Program-made: the position numbers and the translations under genes
Notes under the pieces: model-generated
What the model was told of the DNA's origin: nothing
Databases searched by the model: none
Seen by the model: the letters and a program-made list of their open reading frames with translations, nothing else
Assembly (NCBI GenBank): GCA_021209875.1
Contig: JAGYVD010000001.1
Span: 2,108,001-2,172,000 of the forward strand
Source: Rosellinia necatrix
Lineage: Eukaryota; Ascomycota; Sordariomycetes; Xylariales; Xylariaceae
Direction of reading: 5' to 3'
DNA: 64,000 bases
In this document: positions 11,942 to 22,249 of the stretch, piece after piece
Position numbering within the stretch: position 1 is the first letter of the stretch
Layout of the letters: the number at the start of each line of letters is the position of its first letter

Positions 11942-12985
11942 CTATTGCGCCTTTTTGGCGAATTCTACACGCAAGATAAGATGCTTGAAACCATAACCGT
12001 CCATCTTGGCACACGCCTTGACCGCGTCGCCCCTGTCCGCGAAACTGATGAATGCAAAGCCCTTCGCGAGACCGGTTTCGCGATCCTTGGCCAAGAACAC
12101 ACGTGTGACACGGCCGAACCGCTCGAACATATCGCGGAGTTCGCCCTCCTCGGCCATTTCTGAAACCTGTGATTGGGTGCGTCAGTGACTGGCTACACGC
12201 GGCGCGGACAAACCACCATCGACATCGAAGGTAAGGGGGAATGGTATATGCGGGAGACTCACGTTGGTGACACGCAGCGTGGCAAGGTCGTCCCGCTCGC
12301 CGTACTTGCCACCGCCCATCCTGTCCCCTGCGGCGCCGGCGCGATCTCCCCGGAGCGCAGGCGGGACGTAGCTGCCCTTCTTGCCCGCGGCGCCGCCCTG
12401 GGCAGCCCCGGCTTCATCTACCATGCCGGCGGCGACATCGGCGGCACCCTCGGCGCCGACGGGGGCCATCGTGTCCTTGTAAGGACAGCGGGCTGTGAAA
12501 TGTTCGCCGTTGCAAATACGGCACTTGACGGTCTTGTCCTTGAGCTGCTCCTTCATGGCGTTGGCGTTCGGGTCCTTCGCCTCGTCCTTGGTATCCCTGC
12601 GCCAGTTGGTGCTGAGCCGGAAGATGATGTTCTCGCCGACGGAAGTCGTATCGGGCTGGGGTCCGGCGCCATCCTTCTCGGATAGACCGAACTTGGCCCA
12701 GGTCTTGCGCTCGGCCACGCGGGGGTTCACAACTTCACGGTGCGTTACTAGGCGGATGCGGCGGGTCGTCTTCACTTTTTGGCCGTTCTCGTTTAGCCGG
12801 TATGTGATGGTGGTCTTTGTGCCGTCCTTGTTCTGGATCGTCTGCGGGGGAGGGAGTTCAACGGCGACCTCGTCGGCCTCGTCGTCGTCGGCCCAATCTC
12901 TAGCGATGGCAATGCCCGGTTAGCGCAAGTGCGATACGACATGGCTCAGGCACAGTCCCGCGTACCTAGGCTTTGCTGCTGCCAT
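11942..12985 (-). CDS. TIF35: Translation initiation factor eIF3 subunit G (TIF35)
   Basis: A protein of about 293 aa. The exons are 12985-12966 (only 20 nt), 12899-12263 and 12166-11942; the 66- and 96-bp introns splice in frame. eIF3g binds 18S rRNA and eIF3i within the eIF3 complex and takes part in scanning and reinitiation. The N-terminus reads [18 protein letters not shown], which is typical of the family. The eIF3g core follows, with [15 protein letters not shown] and RKTWAKFG, and a zinc-knuckle-like [15 protein letters not shown] at about residues 133-147. A Gly/Ala-rich linker leads to a C-terminal RRM (about 212-293) whose RNP1 is KGFAFISF. The intron before exon 3 falls inside the RRM. 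The very short first exon is set by the only upstream ATG that gives a proper donor (AG|GTACG). Confidence 0.94.
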
Positions 12986-13851
12986 ATTGACCCTCACCGT
13001 ATCCTGTAGTGTTCTCGGTTCTCTGGAAAGGCTGGTATGGGGCGCGTTGGGTGATCGATGGTTGGTGCTATTCGTCAAATGGGATTTTTGTGATTAAGAA
13101 ATAATTCTGAGGCAAACAAAGTCCGTGTGGGGCGAAAGAATTGCCCCTCGCTATACCTCTTTAACGCTTAACTCCGATAGAAACCGGCCCACATATATGG
13201 GTGGGCAGGAAACCTCGGAAGGGTCAACCATCTATCTAGGTGGTTGACTATCATATCAACGTGTGTTAGGGGCCATCAAGCCTGCTGCCCCTGGGCCTAG
13301 TCGCACTATTATTGAATGCTTGAACAAGCGCTCATTAGGTACTTGTATACCTCAGGTGCCTTACCTGCCTTACCTGCCTTACCTGAGGCAACGGTCAAAT
13401 GTCGCTGCACCCGCATAGCAGCCATGGTGATACCGTAGAAATAGAGACAATCGCCAAGCATTGTGCAAGGAGCACCCCTCTTTGGAAATACTTGCCAGAC
13501 GCAAGCAAGACCACACGATAATACAAAACGAAAGCCAAACCAGGTCGGTTAGGTAGTCAGCATAGTATATTTATTGTCTGCGCGGTAGTTATACATTTTC
13601 AGCCACTCCCTCTCAACCCAATCAGTTCATTCCGTCATGTTAATTCGTGATAATAGCCCGACCAGCCTTTTCCACCGCCGTGGACGTTCTTCCTGCTTTT
13701 AAACCCAAACCGACAGTACCACGAAGGGAATCATTATAGTGGTAATAGCTTTTACATAAATGAGAACATATAACGTAGTGTCGACGCCAGGGTGTCACGT
13801 CCAACAGAGAGAGCACTCTTTTTCCTTTCATTTTATTCTCCGATGTCGCAC
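12986..13851. other. Intergenic region upstream of TIF35
   Basis: This holds the TIF35 promoter and the 3' flank of the PH-domain gene. It contains the 9-bp tandem repeat listed separately and no convincing reading frame. An overlapping frame at 13640-14062 is a shadow of the PH gene and lacks protein character. Confidence 0.55.
13350..13388. repeat. 9-bp tandem repeat inside an inverted repeat
   Basis: Three copies of GCCTTACCT (13358-13384) are bracketed by CCTCAGGT and ACCTGAGG, so the whole block could form a short hairpin. It lies in the TIF35 upstream region. No function can be read from the sequence. Confidence 0.7.
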
Positions 13852-16242
13852 TTAAGGCTGTTGAGGGATAGGGGGAAGTGCACACATCGGAGGTGGCGCT
13901 GGCGGCGGCACGCCTTCCAAGTGAGGCATACTCCTTCTCCCGGTGATTAGCTTTTCCGGCGAGGTTATCGGAAGAGGAGCTCGGAGCGATGGTGCCGACC
14001 GCTTCGGTGAGCATAATAATGGAACTCCGAGAGTAGCCTGACCGACTGCAATCGACTTCCACTCATCTGAAGTTCCCGGCGAAAGGGGCTCATTTTGGAA
14101 GGAACGACTCTCGCCTAATAAGCTAGATCTTTCATTGAATGAATCTTTGCTTGGCAGCTTCCCGGAGAACCTCCGCCGGTAACCATATGACTCGGTAGAT
14201 GGTGTCGCTCTCTGAATACCGTCATCTTTTCTCGCCCCGCCAGGTCCGAGAGTGCCGTCGGCCCCCGGGCCCGGCGCAGGTCTATTGGCATCACCAGCAA
14301 ATTCGTTCATATCGCCAGCTTGGGAATACAGAATCTGACTGGAACGTCTGGGTGGCCATGTTTGGCCTGAAGCGTTTTGATCGGTCGAGCTATCGGGACC
14401 AGCTGAATGAAATTCAAATGGAGTACTCTGGGAAGAATCAACCGATCTCGATAATGAGTTCGGCGAACAAGGAGACCGCGGCGATGGCTGGTCAATCACA
14501 ATTGACAAGGGCCTAGACATCAAGAGCGCCGTAGGTGGCATTTTTCTTGCTAATTTACTGCCCCTCTCGTAGTCAGCGATCTGTGGTAGGTGGTTTACCC
14601 CATTAGGCGCTGTTGTATTTAGGGAGAATCGCTTGTTGACCGTATTGGGAACACTGAAATTCGGAACGCTTAGTGCATGTGGCTGCTCATTCTCATGACC
14701 CGACGTGGAAGCAGGATTGGCATACAGGCGAGAGTTTGGCTCTGTTGGCGCCGCTTCAAACGACGAAATTATCAAAGCCTGCATTGACTGCCTCCGGTTC
14801 ACAATGGCCGCAGCATTGGGTCGTAAGCGTACTTCCGGTGCGTTTGGGAGAGGTTGCGAATCCTCTCCTTGACTCGAAAAACTCACCCGGGTTGGGGAAC
14901 ACGCCGGAGAGGAGCCCTCCGAGGTCATCATTGTTCTCTGCCCAGAAGATACGTACGAGAATCGATGGCTGCTGCTGCTGCTATCTCGCAAGTTATCGAG
15001 GCGTAGGCCATCGGATGAGATCATGCTGGCCGTCGAAGAGTTGTTGTCGATTGTATAAGCAGAAAATCGGCGTGGGGAAATAGGAAAGTCATTTTCCATA
15101 GGATCAATGAGAGCGTTCTCCTGTGTGTAAGAGAAGTCCCGTACGATAGCCCCCGGGAACCGGATGCGATCTTTGACAGCCATGGGCTGTTGGCTGGGTT
15201 GTTCTTTCGTACCAGCGGAGGTGGGATCCTCCATCTCCACATCTCCAGTCTCAGACAGCTTCCTCTTACCACCACGAAGTTCGATTTCCCGTCGTAGAAC
15301 CGCCAACCAACTATCCATACTCTCCGCGCTTTCAAAAACCAGTAGCATGTTGGAAACACGCCCGTTGTCCTTGATCGAAAGCTTTGACCGACGGGATTTG
15401 CCATCCGTAACTGTATTTCCGTTTTCATCCGTGTTCGATGCTACCTGCAAAACCCAATGTCTCCCGGGTATAAGGTCGCTAGCGTAGGCAGCCGACGTTG
15501 CCGTGATTTGGAGAATCTTTTCCGGCATCCGATTAAAGGTCCCCTCTGCGGCGTATTGCAGCAAATACCCGGAGGTGATCAAGACAAATATCTTACTCGT
15601 CCATTCCCACGAGGTTCTCAGACCAATTCTTGGCTTCTTCAATACATCACCCTTTGCTTTCTCCGAGTTGACGATCCCGACTTCTTGGATAAATTTGCTA
15701 CTTCTCGATTCGCTATGTCGGGCGAGAGTATCCACAGAGACATTGCAGTATGGCAACGTCGCATGCTTCACGGCTTGTGGGTATACTTGGAAAAAGGGCG
15801 GTGGAGTCCACGGTGCATTCATGACTCCACTGGGGTTGACTTGTCGTGGCCGATGCAGACCGAAACGGTCGGCAGGAGCCGATGGCGGGTCGGCCGATGC
15901 TGCGCTTGTGAGGGAGGCCTCGGAGCGAGACGAATGTCTGTACGGCCAGTTGCTAAAGTCTACCAGCGAGGCTCGAATACCTGCATGCCGGGATGCGGTC
16001 CGTGGCGATGGCTCGTCGGCATCTTTGTCAGTTTTCCCGGGTTTGGTTCTGGTGAAAAGACCCTTCAGCCCGATCTTCGACTCTCTTTTTGCTGATCTCT
16101 CCGCCCGAAGCGGGACGCCGTCTCCATGCTGAGAAACATCGATATCGGGTGGCCGTGCTCGCCGTAGACTACTTGGCCGCTCACGGATTGCGTCCAAAGT
16201 ACTACTTGAGGAGATCTGTAGCCGTGCTTCACTCATTACCAC
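13852..16242 (-). CDS. PH-domain protein, uncharacterised fungal family
   Basis: A single open frame of 796 aa with no splice signal needed. Residues 1-180 are basic, Ser/Arg-rich and probably disordered (a KIGLKGLFTRTKPGK stretch is visible). A pleckstrin-homology-like domain follows at about residues 210-335, with SWEWTSKIFVLITSGYLLQY, a LPEK-like MPEKILQI, GRHWVLQVAS, and a terminal amphipathic helix with the conserved tryptophan (SMDSWLAVLRREIEL). The rest is low-complexity Ser/Pro-rich sequence with many possible phosphorylation sites, ending in a proline-rich tail (PPPAPPPMCALPPIPQQP). PH domains of this kind bind membranes or proteins; the precise role is unknown to me. A second ATG six bases downstream (16236) is an alternative start. 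Confidence 0.8.
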   Translation of the reverse strand: MVMSEARLQISSSSTLDAIRERPSSLRRARPPDIDVSQHGDGVPLRAERSAKRESKIGLKGLFTRTKPGKTDKDADEPSPRTASRHAGIRASLVDFSNWPYRHSSRSEASLTSAASADPPSAPADRFGLHRPRQVNPSGVMNAPWTPPPFFQVYPQAVKHATLPYCNVSVDTLARHSESRSSKFIQEVGIVNSEKAKGDVLKKPRIGLRTSWEWTSKIFVLITSGYLLQYAAEGTFNRMPEKILQITATSAAYASDLIPGRHWVLQVASNTDENGNTVTDGKSRRSKLSIKDNGRVSNMLLVFESAESMDSWLAVLRREIELRGGKRKLSETGDVEMEDPTSAGTKEQPSQQPMAVKDRIRFPGAIVRDFSYTQENALIDPMENDFPISPRRFSAYTIDNNSSTASMISSDGLRLDNLRDSSSSSHRFSYVSSGQRTMMTSEGSSPACSPTRVSFSSQGEDSQPLPNAPEVRLRPNAAAIVNRRQSMQALIISSFEAAPTEPNSRLYANPASTSGHENEQPHALSVPNFSVPNTVNKRFSLNTTAPNGVNHLPQIADYERGSKLARKMPPTALLMSRPLSIVIDQPSPRSPCSPNSLSRSVDSSQSTPFEFHSAGPDSSTDQNASGQTWPPRRSSQILYSQAGDMNEFAGDANRPAPGPGADGTLGPGGARKDDGIQRATPSTESYGYRRRFSGKLPSKDSFNERSSLLGESRSFQNEPLSPGTSDEWKSIAVGQATLGVPLLCSPKRSAPSLRAPLPITSPEKLITGRRSMPHLEGVPPPAPPPMCALPPIPQQP

Positions 16243-17378
16243 CGGCCGAAATGAGGCTCCGGATAGATATCCGGGGCACAGACAAGGTTATTTCTCAGTT
16301 CCGATCTCGCAAGGCCCGACCGAGCAAGCCGACGGCGCAGGGTAATTTGGCCAAGAGAGTCAGTGCAACAGGAGCCGAGATAGATCGGATTCCAAACGCG
16401 CCCAGAGCCACAACAGCTAGGTGGATGCAAGGTCTAGGAACCAAAGCGGGCCGTGAGTAAGTTGATGCCGTGAGATCTGGCCTATGATAGCGTGATGAAG
16501 TAACAACGGTCGCACTCGTGTTGCAAAATTTCAAGCAAGTTTTGCGCGATGTGGAAGATTTTGGCTCTCAACTAAATAGCGATACCGATATCCAGGATTT
16601 CGGAAAGCTTATTTAACGACAAACTTGGAAAGATGAGTGTTCTAAACCCGTGGGGTAAACGTTATAAAAACCAGTCGAGTGTAACCAGAGACGAGGGCCA
16701 GAGAGCGAATTATGGAGGTAATCGATATAATGGGGGGTTACAGGGAAAAAAAAAAAAAAATAATAATAATAATAAAAAAAGACCGGCGGGTGCGTGGTTA
16801 AACAAAACGGAGAGTGTGGTGTTACGTGATGTGATGTAGGTATATAGACAATTATGAGCGTCCTAAAGAATGATGGACTCTTACTTCGACATCGTGTTTC
16901 TCGAAAGGGTAGTTTCATAGACCAGACCCAATACAGAATGCGACGACGGTAGAAGTTGCTAAATGCAAAACAACAGGAGGAATGGGACGGAAGTGAGAGA
17001 TGCGAGAAGAGCTCTATCATATGGAATGATGCACTGAGCCACCAGAGGAGCCCTGTTGGGAGAAGAGTGGTCCCAAGGTTCAGTGGATTAAGATGTGGAT
17101 CTGTGCTGGGCCTAAGAAGAACCCCCCCTGCAGCAGTGACACAGACTGTCGGGGTCGGGCTAGACTAGGGCCGCTTAGGGCCGCCCAGGGCAAAAGCCAG
17201 GGATACAAGCCGAGGGCGGGGGAGACTCAACTTTGTCCAGACTGGTCTTGGGGAGAAAGCCTTTCTCTTGCGCCTTTCTTGCCCAACCGCTAGCGCTAGT
17301 GCTGGTAAGGCAACACCTCGTTGTGACGATGATGAAACGAAACCACAACACTGTATACTACACTACCTACATACAGAT

Positions 17379-17431
17379 ATACATACATACATACGTACAT
17401 ACATACATACATACATACATACATACATACA

Positions 17432-17462
<31 letters not shown>
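17379..17462. repeat. (ACAT)n tetranucleotide microsatellite
   Basis: About 20 ACAT/CATA units with one early GTAC interruption. It creates spurious reading frames encoding HTYIHTYI- and CMYVCMYV-type repeats on the two strands. Confidence 0.95.
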
Positions 17463-17463
<1 letters not shown>

Positions 17464-18153
17464 GAAGAACCAGACCGACGACGCGTATTAATTCCATATC
17501 TTCATTCTTTCCTTTTGCAGGTACTACCACAGTTTCCGGTAGCGACCAGTTATGCATTGGATTTTTTTCATTCGCTCATTTCTCGTTTTGTTGGCCCCCT
17601 TGTCGATTCTACCGTATACTCAGCTTAGGCCGTAAGCCGAAAACACCACGTCTGTGATCTGATGCATCGAACGGCTAATGTAGGAGCAGCTACCCTAGGT
17701 AGTTAGCTACCCTTTGTCTTACAGCGACCTACATTACCTAGTATGTATACACGTGCCTAAACACCTGCGATCCGATAAGTACCGGCATCATACACTAAAA
17801 GACGACCTCGGGAGAGAAGGGGTAACTCAGGTAACTACCTAGGTAACTAACTAGCAGGCAGTGGGACACAAAGTGCACCGGTCTGCCAGGTATGGGCCTT
17901 CCCCGGGCGAAGGGCTAAGAGATTAGCTCCTGTAAGTGTGCAAGGTCAGGCATATGACAACCCCCACCCACGAAACAAATTGACCGTCCTCGGCAATCGT
18001 ATTGCGCATTGAACTTCGTCATTTTGAACGAGGCCGATATTAAATCGCACAACCCGTAGCGATCCGCGTGCATTGTATTATCAAACTACATATGTAATTC
18101 TACCCGGGATGCAGCGAGGGCAAGCGAGAAGCGAGGGCACGGCGGCGGCGCGC

Positions 18154-18188
18154 GGCAGCACAGCAGCAGCAGCACAGCAGCAGCACAG
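18154..18188. repeat. CAGCA-rich microsatellite
   Basis: Interspersed CAG and CAGCA units follow a short CGG run (18141-18155). It is intergenic. Confidence 0.85.
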
Positions 18189-21100
18189 ATGCCACCCCGC
18201 AGAGCAGACCTGCACGCGTTTCGCGGAGCCTTCCCCTTTTGGATATGGGTATGTGTGGCACGCAACAACATCCAATTATCGCCAACGTCGGTTTCCTCAT
18301 ACAAGCACATACATGTTTGTCACGTTCCGTGCTGTCCAGGGGCTTCTGGTCGGGTTTTGAGTTGGTGCGAGGAAACGCGTTGGTCCGCCACCATCCCTGA
18401 CTCATCTGACGAATCACCGACGTGTCACCACCAAACATTCTACTTGTACATGCTCAACTTCCTCATATTGCCCGGGGTTTAGTGTCCATTCCCGAAAACG
18501 CCAAGATGCACTGGGTCACTCCCAAGGCGGCAGCAATGAGGAGTACCACGGCAGAGGCGGGAGGGAGGGCGTCGTCGTCGTCGCCATTACGACGGCTCGC
18601 GTCGATGCGTTTTATTACCGATCCGATAGGGCTCTCTCTGTGTCTATGTGCAGCCTATAAAGGCGTTGGCTACCTCAATTTTCTATTATTAATTGCAGTA
18701 TGCAGAAAGTATTGCAGGGAGCCAGAGTATGTATACCCCAGCCCAGGCCTCGCTCTGCCCAGCCCAGGCCTCAGAGCGAGAGCCGTCGCTCGGCTGACCG
18801 GGTGAAGGCATCCGTTCGGGGACTCGGCGAACAAATCATGTTGATTGTCATTCCGCCTCCCTAGCTTTGGAGCAGTGCAACGAGAACGCTTTCTCTCTCA
18901 ACTCACGACGCTACCTGTTGGCGATGCAGGATGAGCGAGGTTGGAGGACTTGGTAATTACCTACAGGCTACAGGACCTACCTTGGCTACTTGTGCTTGTT
19001 TTAGGAGCACCTGTGCGGCGGACGAAAATTAAAATCGAGTTCTAGCATCGCTAGGCGCTGGCCGGGGTCCCTACTGCGCGGGTTCCTGGACAGTCCTGGA
19101 GTTAGGTACGAACTGCTGCACAGGTGGAACGGGTCCACCCATCAAGAACGGGGAATTTTAATAAGCTCCCACGGTCTGCTGCACCCCATTCGTCGACAAA
19201 AAAAGGCATTGGGTCTCAGTTAATTCTAGACACGCATAGGATACTATGTGCTCCATCCCTCGAATTGGACAGACAAGACACTTTGACAGCTATCAATGCC
19301 TACCCTGCACTGCCGAGATAGGCATTGGCTCAAAACGGGAGCGGGGGATCTTCTGTCGCACGCCGAATCGTGCTTCCTCTCCCTGGGGCGACAACGTCTC
19401 CCGAGATAGCATGACGTACACCTACCTATGTACATGCCGATGTACATACCGCAGTACATACAGTACGTAGGTGCAATGGGCGTGCTCTGGGATTCTAGGA
19501 TTCTAGGATCGCCTGTGGTATGTACGAAGTATGTGCCCTGTCCCACTACAGCGCTGAAATCTGCAACTGGGCTGACCTGGAATAGCATCTGGCGATGTCG
19601 GTTCAGCGTATATGCCAGGGTGCTTATAGCAGTCAACGCCCATGTGGTCATACATGCCCGTGTTCGCATTGGTACAGCTTTACAGAAAGTTCTTGCATAA
19701 ATATTCATTTCAAGATACGAGTCAGCTACCAGCCGTCGCTCAATCTATCAATCGCCGTCTTCCGTCGTTGATTTTCCCACGGCCGTACGGTAGGGTAGCA
19801 GTAGCCTCATGGCCTTTCATGTGACCACGTTTGCGCGCGCCGTCGTCAATAGAGTGGCTCGGGCTGGATCAAGCCTCGCCGGGCCGCCGCCACCGATAGC
19901 ATGTTTACGAAGGATTCTGCTACATACGTACATAAACTTCAGTACCACCGCATGTGGTTCCTGCAGTAGCTCCGCGCGCTAGATATTTCCGACCTTCCAG
20001 AAAACCGGGCCGGCAGAAAAAAAGTTTCGTGGCAATGCCACGCGATCCTGTAGTTAGTGCTTACCCATCAAATTCTTTGCTAGATGTACTACAATATGCT
20101 CCGGATGAATCGGCCGTCCTAGCACCTATGATTTCTTAGATATAGGGTCCTATAACATATGTCACCCTTCTGTTTCACGGACGCCGATTGGAACCAACCT
20201 CCTCTTTATTTATTTATTTTTTCCCCAAAATTTTCATTTTTTTTTCTCTTCCTCTCTTTCTCTTCACTCCCCCATCCCAGGATAAAGTGATGTATTGTGG
20301 TAGGGGGTACATCATCTCAGTAGGAGTAATAGCATTAGTATTAAGGTAGCGGACGCCATTCCGAGCTGCCAGTGCCAGTGAAAATTGGTGGCGCTATGCT
20401 AATGGTGGAGTATAAGCAGGCAATTCTCCGACTCTGCCCTATCAGGCGGACCTCTCGGCGCCACAATCCGTCCTCCATGTGCGCTCTAGAACAGAGGGAG
20501 CTAGCTGCCATCCTTCGTACCACATCAGTCTTCGATTTCGGTCATCCCGCTGATCATCTCATGGACGAATTCATGGCACGCCTTCAGTCAGCGGCGTTGT
20601 CGGCTGCGGTGGCTGGGTGTCATACGGCAACTTCCAGCAACCACCAGGGCAGCGCCACCGGACCCCGGGGGCTTTGATCTAGGGGACCCCGGTAGCTATA
20701 GAAGCTTCCGGATGCCACGGTCCTGGTCCGCGATGGGCTCTGCTCTGTGGAATTCGGAAGAACGGGCTAGCCCAAAGAATTATCGCGTCAACACTTGCCT
20801 AGTGTAGTGTACGTACGTTGGGCATTATTTATAGGCGCTTTTGTCGAGGCTGTACTCGCATATTCCGATTAGATAGGATAGAGTACGAACCCGGCTGCCT
20901 TACCAGGGCCTTACCAAGATATCGGGTCGGTGGATGCAACCTTTAGCGTCGACGATAATTGCTTCATAATAGAAAACACAGTGCAACCTCATCGGGCATG
21001 GCCAGACGCAATACATCAATCCATACTTCCTCACGTGCATATCTCCAATCCACGCGCCTGGCCGGGGATACCAACTGTCAAAAATCTGACGGTTTACGGA

Positions 21101-22249
21101 ATGGGCTCGAGATGCTTATTACGAAATGCCGACACTCAGCTGACAGGTACCGCACTGCCTAATCCAGCCCGACCAACCCCCGCCTTGATCAAGATGCCGC
21201 CGACGGAGGCACATGATGCTGAACCTCGAGAGTTGGAGTAACGACAGCGGTATCAACTTTGGAAACTGCCGCAACGCCACCCAGATACCGGTCTGGGGAA
21301 AAGAGGCCAATCGAAACCGAGATGAGGATGTGAATCCCGACATCACTACGAGTGTGGCTTACGACCAGCCGCTTTATGCGCTGTATGTATGTATATCATC
21401 ACTCACCGCAGCACCAAATGTCCTATTCTGCCCAGGCACGTGTCGCTTCCAGACGTTGTGTAGGGATGCAGTAAGTGCCTAAAGTACTGGGGGCAAGATA
21501 AGGTACACACATACACATGTACTCGTAAGGGAAATTTACTAACCTAGCGGCGTAAATTTTTTATTAATTACATATGTGCTTGCTTTTTCTTCAGACTTCT
21601 CTCTCTCTCTCTCTTTTTTTTTCTTTTTTTTTTTTTTTCTCTAATCTCTTCCTCTTAACCTAGAAAAGCAATAACCCAATGGATCCTCTTTTTTTCAGCG
21701 CAGTGGAAGGATAACTATAGTGTGCTAAGTACTTTCGATCGAGGCACATACCTAACCTAATGCCCCGAGGTTCCCCCTCTCCTTCCCCTCCAATCCGTGG
21801 TGTGCCAATATGCGATAGCTGAGGCGCATGTGCAGGATGACTCGCATTGCTTCGTTCCATTCAATTAATCCCTCGCATCGCATAGAGAGAACATCCCTCC
21901 CCTCTATTCCCCTCCTCCTCCCTCATAGGTAGGTATTGTAATGGCTATTACAACCCGTGTCACCTCACCTCATTCATTCATTCATTCGTTCATCCATTCT
22001 TTCATTTCCCGACTAACATGTAGAAAATCCCCCCATCCACGGCAAGTTCCAGTTTCAGGTTCGTCCCTTGCTCTCTTGGGGACATCTGCATGGTGCCGAC
22101 CCTGACGTGAACAGTCAGTGACATGTTCTAATAATACATGACAAACGCGATGGGTGGTCCTGTGCATATCGTGTAAGCGAATCCAGTCCCGTCCAAGTAA
22201 GCTGTTGGCCGGTAAGTGGACGAGTAAGTAGACAACGAGTAAGTCTTAC

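Larger units (their letters stand above)
16243..22249. other. About 6 kb intergenic, repeat-rich, no gene recognised
   Basis: This includes the PH-gene 5' flank, the microsatellites listed separately, TACCTA/TAGGTA clusters (17695-17860, 19420-19470), a CT/T tract (21600-21642) and a CATT tract (21970-21995). Open frames of 60-130 codons on both strands lack domain features, and several are created by repeats. I found no protein family and no clear tRNA. Confidence 0.55.

Noticed and set aside
15457..16132. Two 210-codon plus-strand frames opposite the PH gene
   Set aside because: Antisense to an intact 796-codon gene; no recognisable domain.
16613..17020. 136-codon minus-strand frame upstream of the PH gene
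   Set aside because: Contains poly-Tyr/Phe from an A-rich tract and looks like 5' flank, not protein.
17233..17657. Frames encoding HTYIHTYI or CMYVCMYV repeats
   Set aside because: Direct products of the ACAT microsatellite, not genes.
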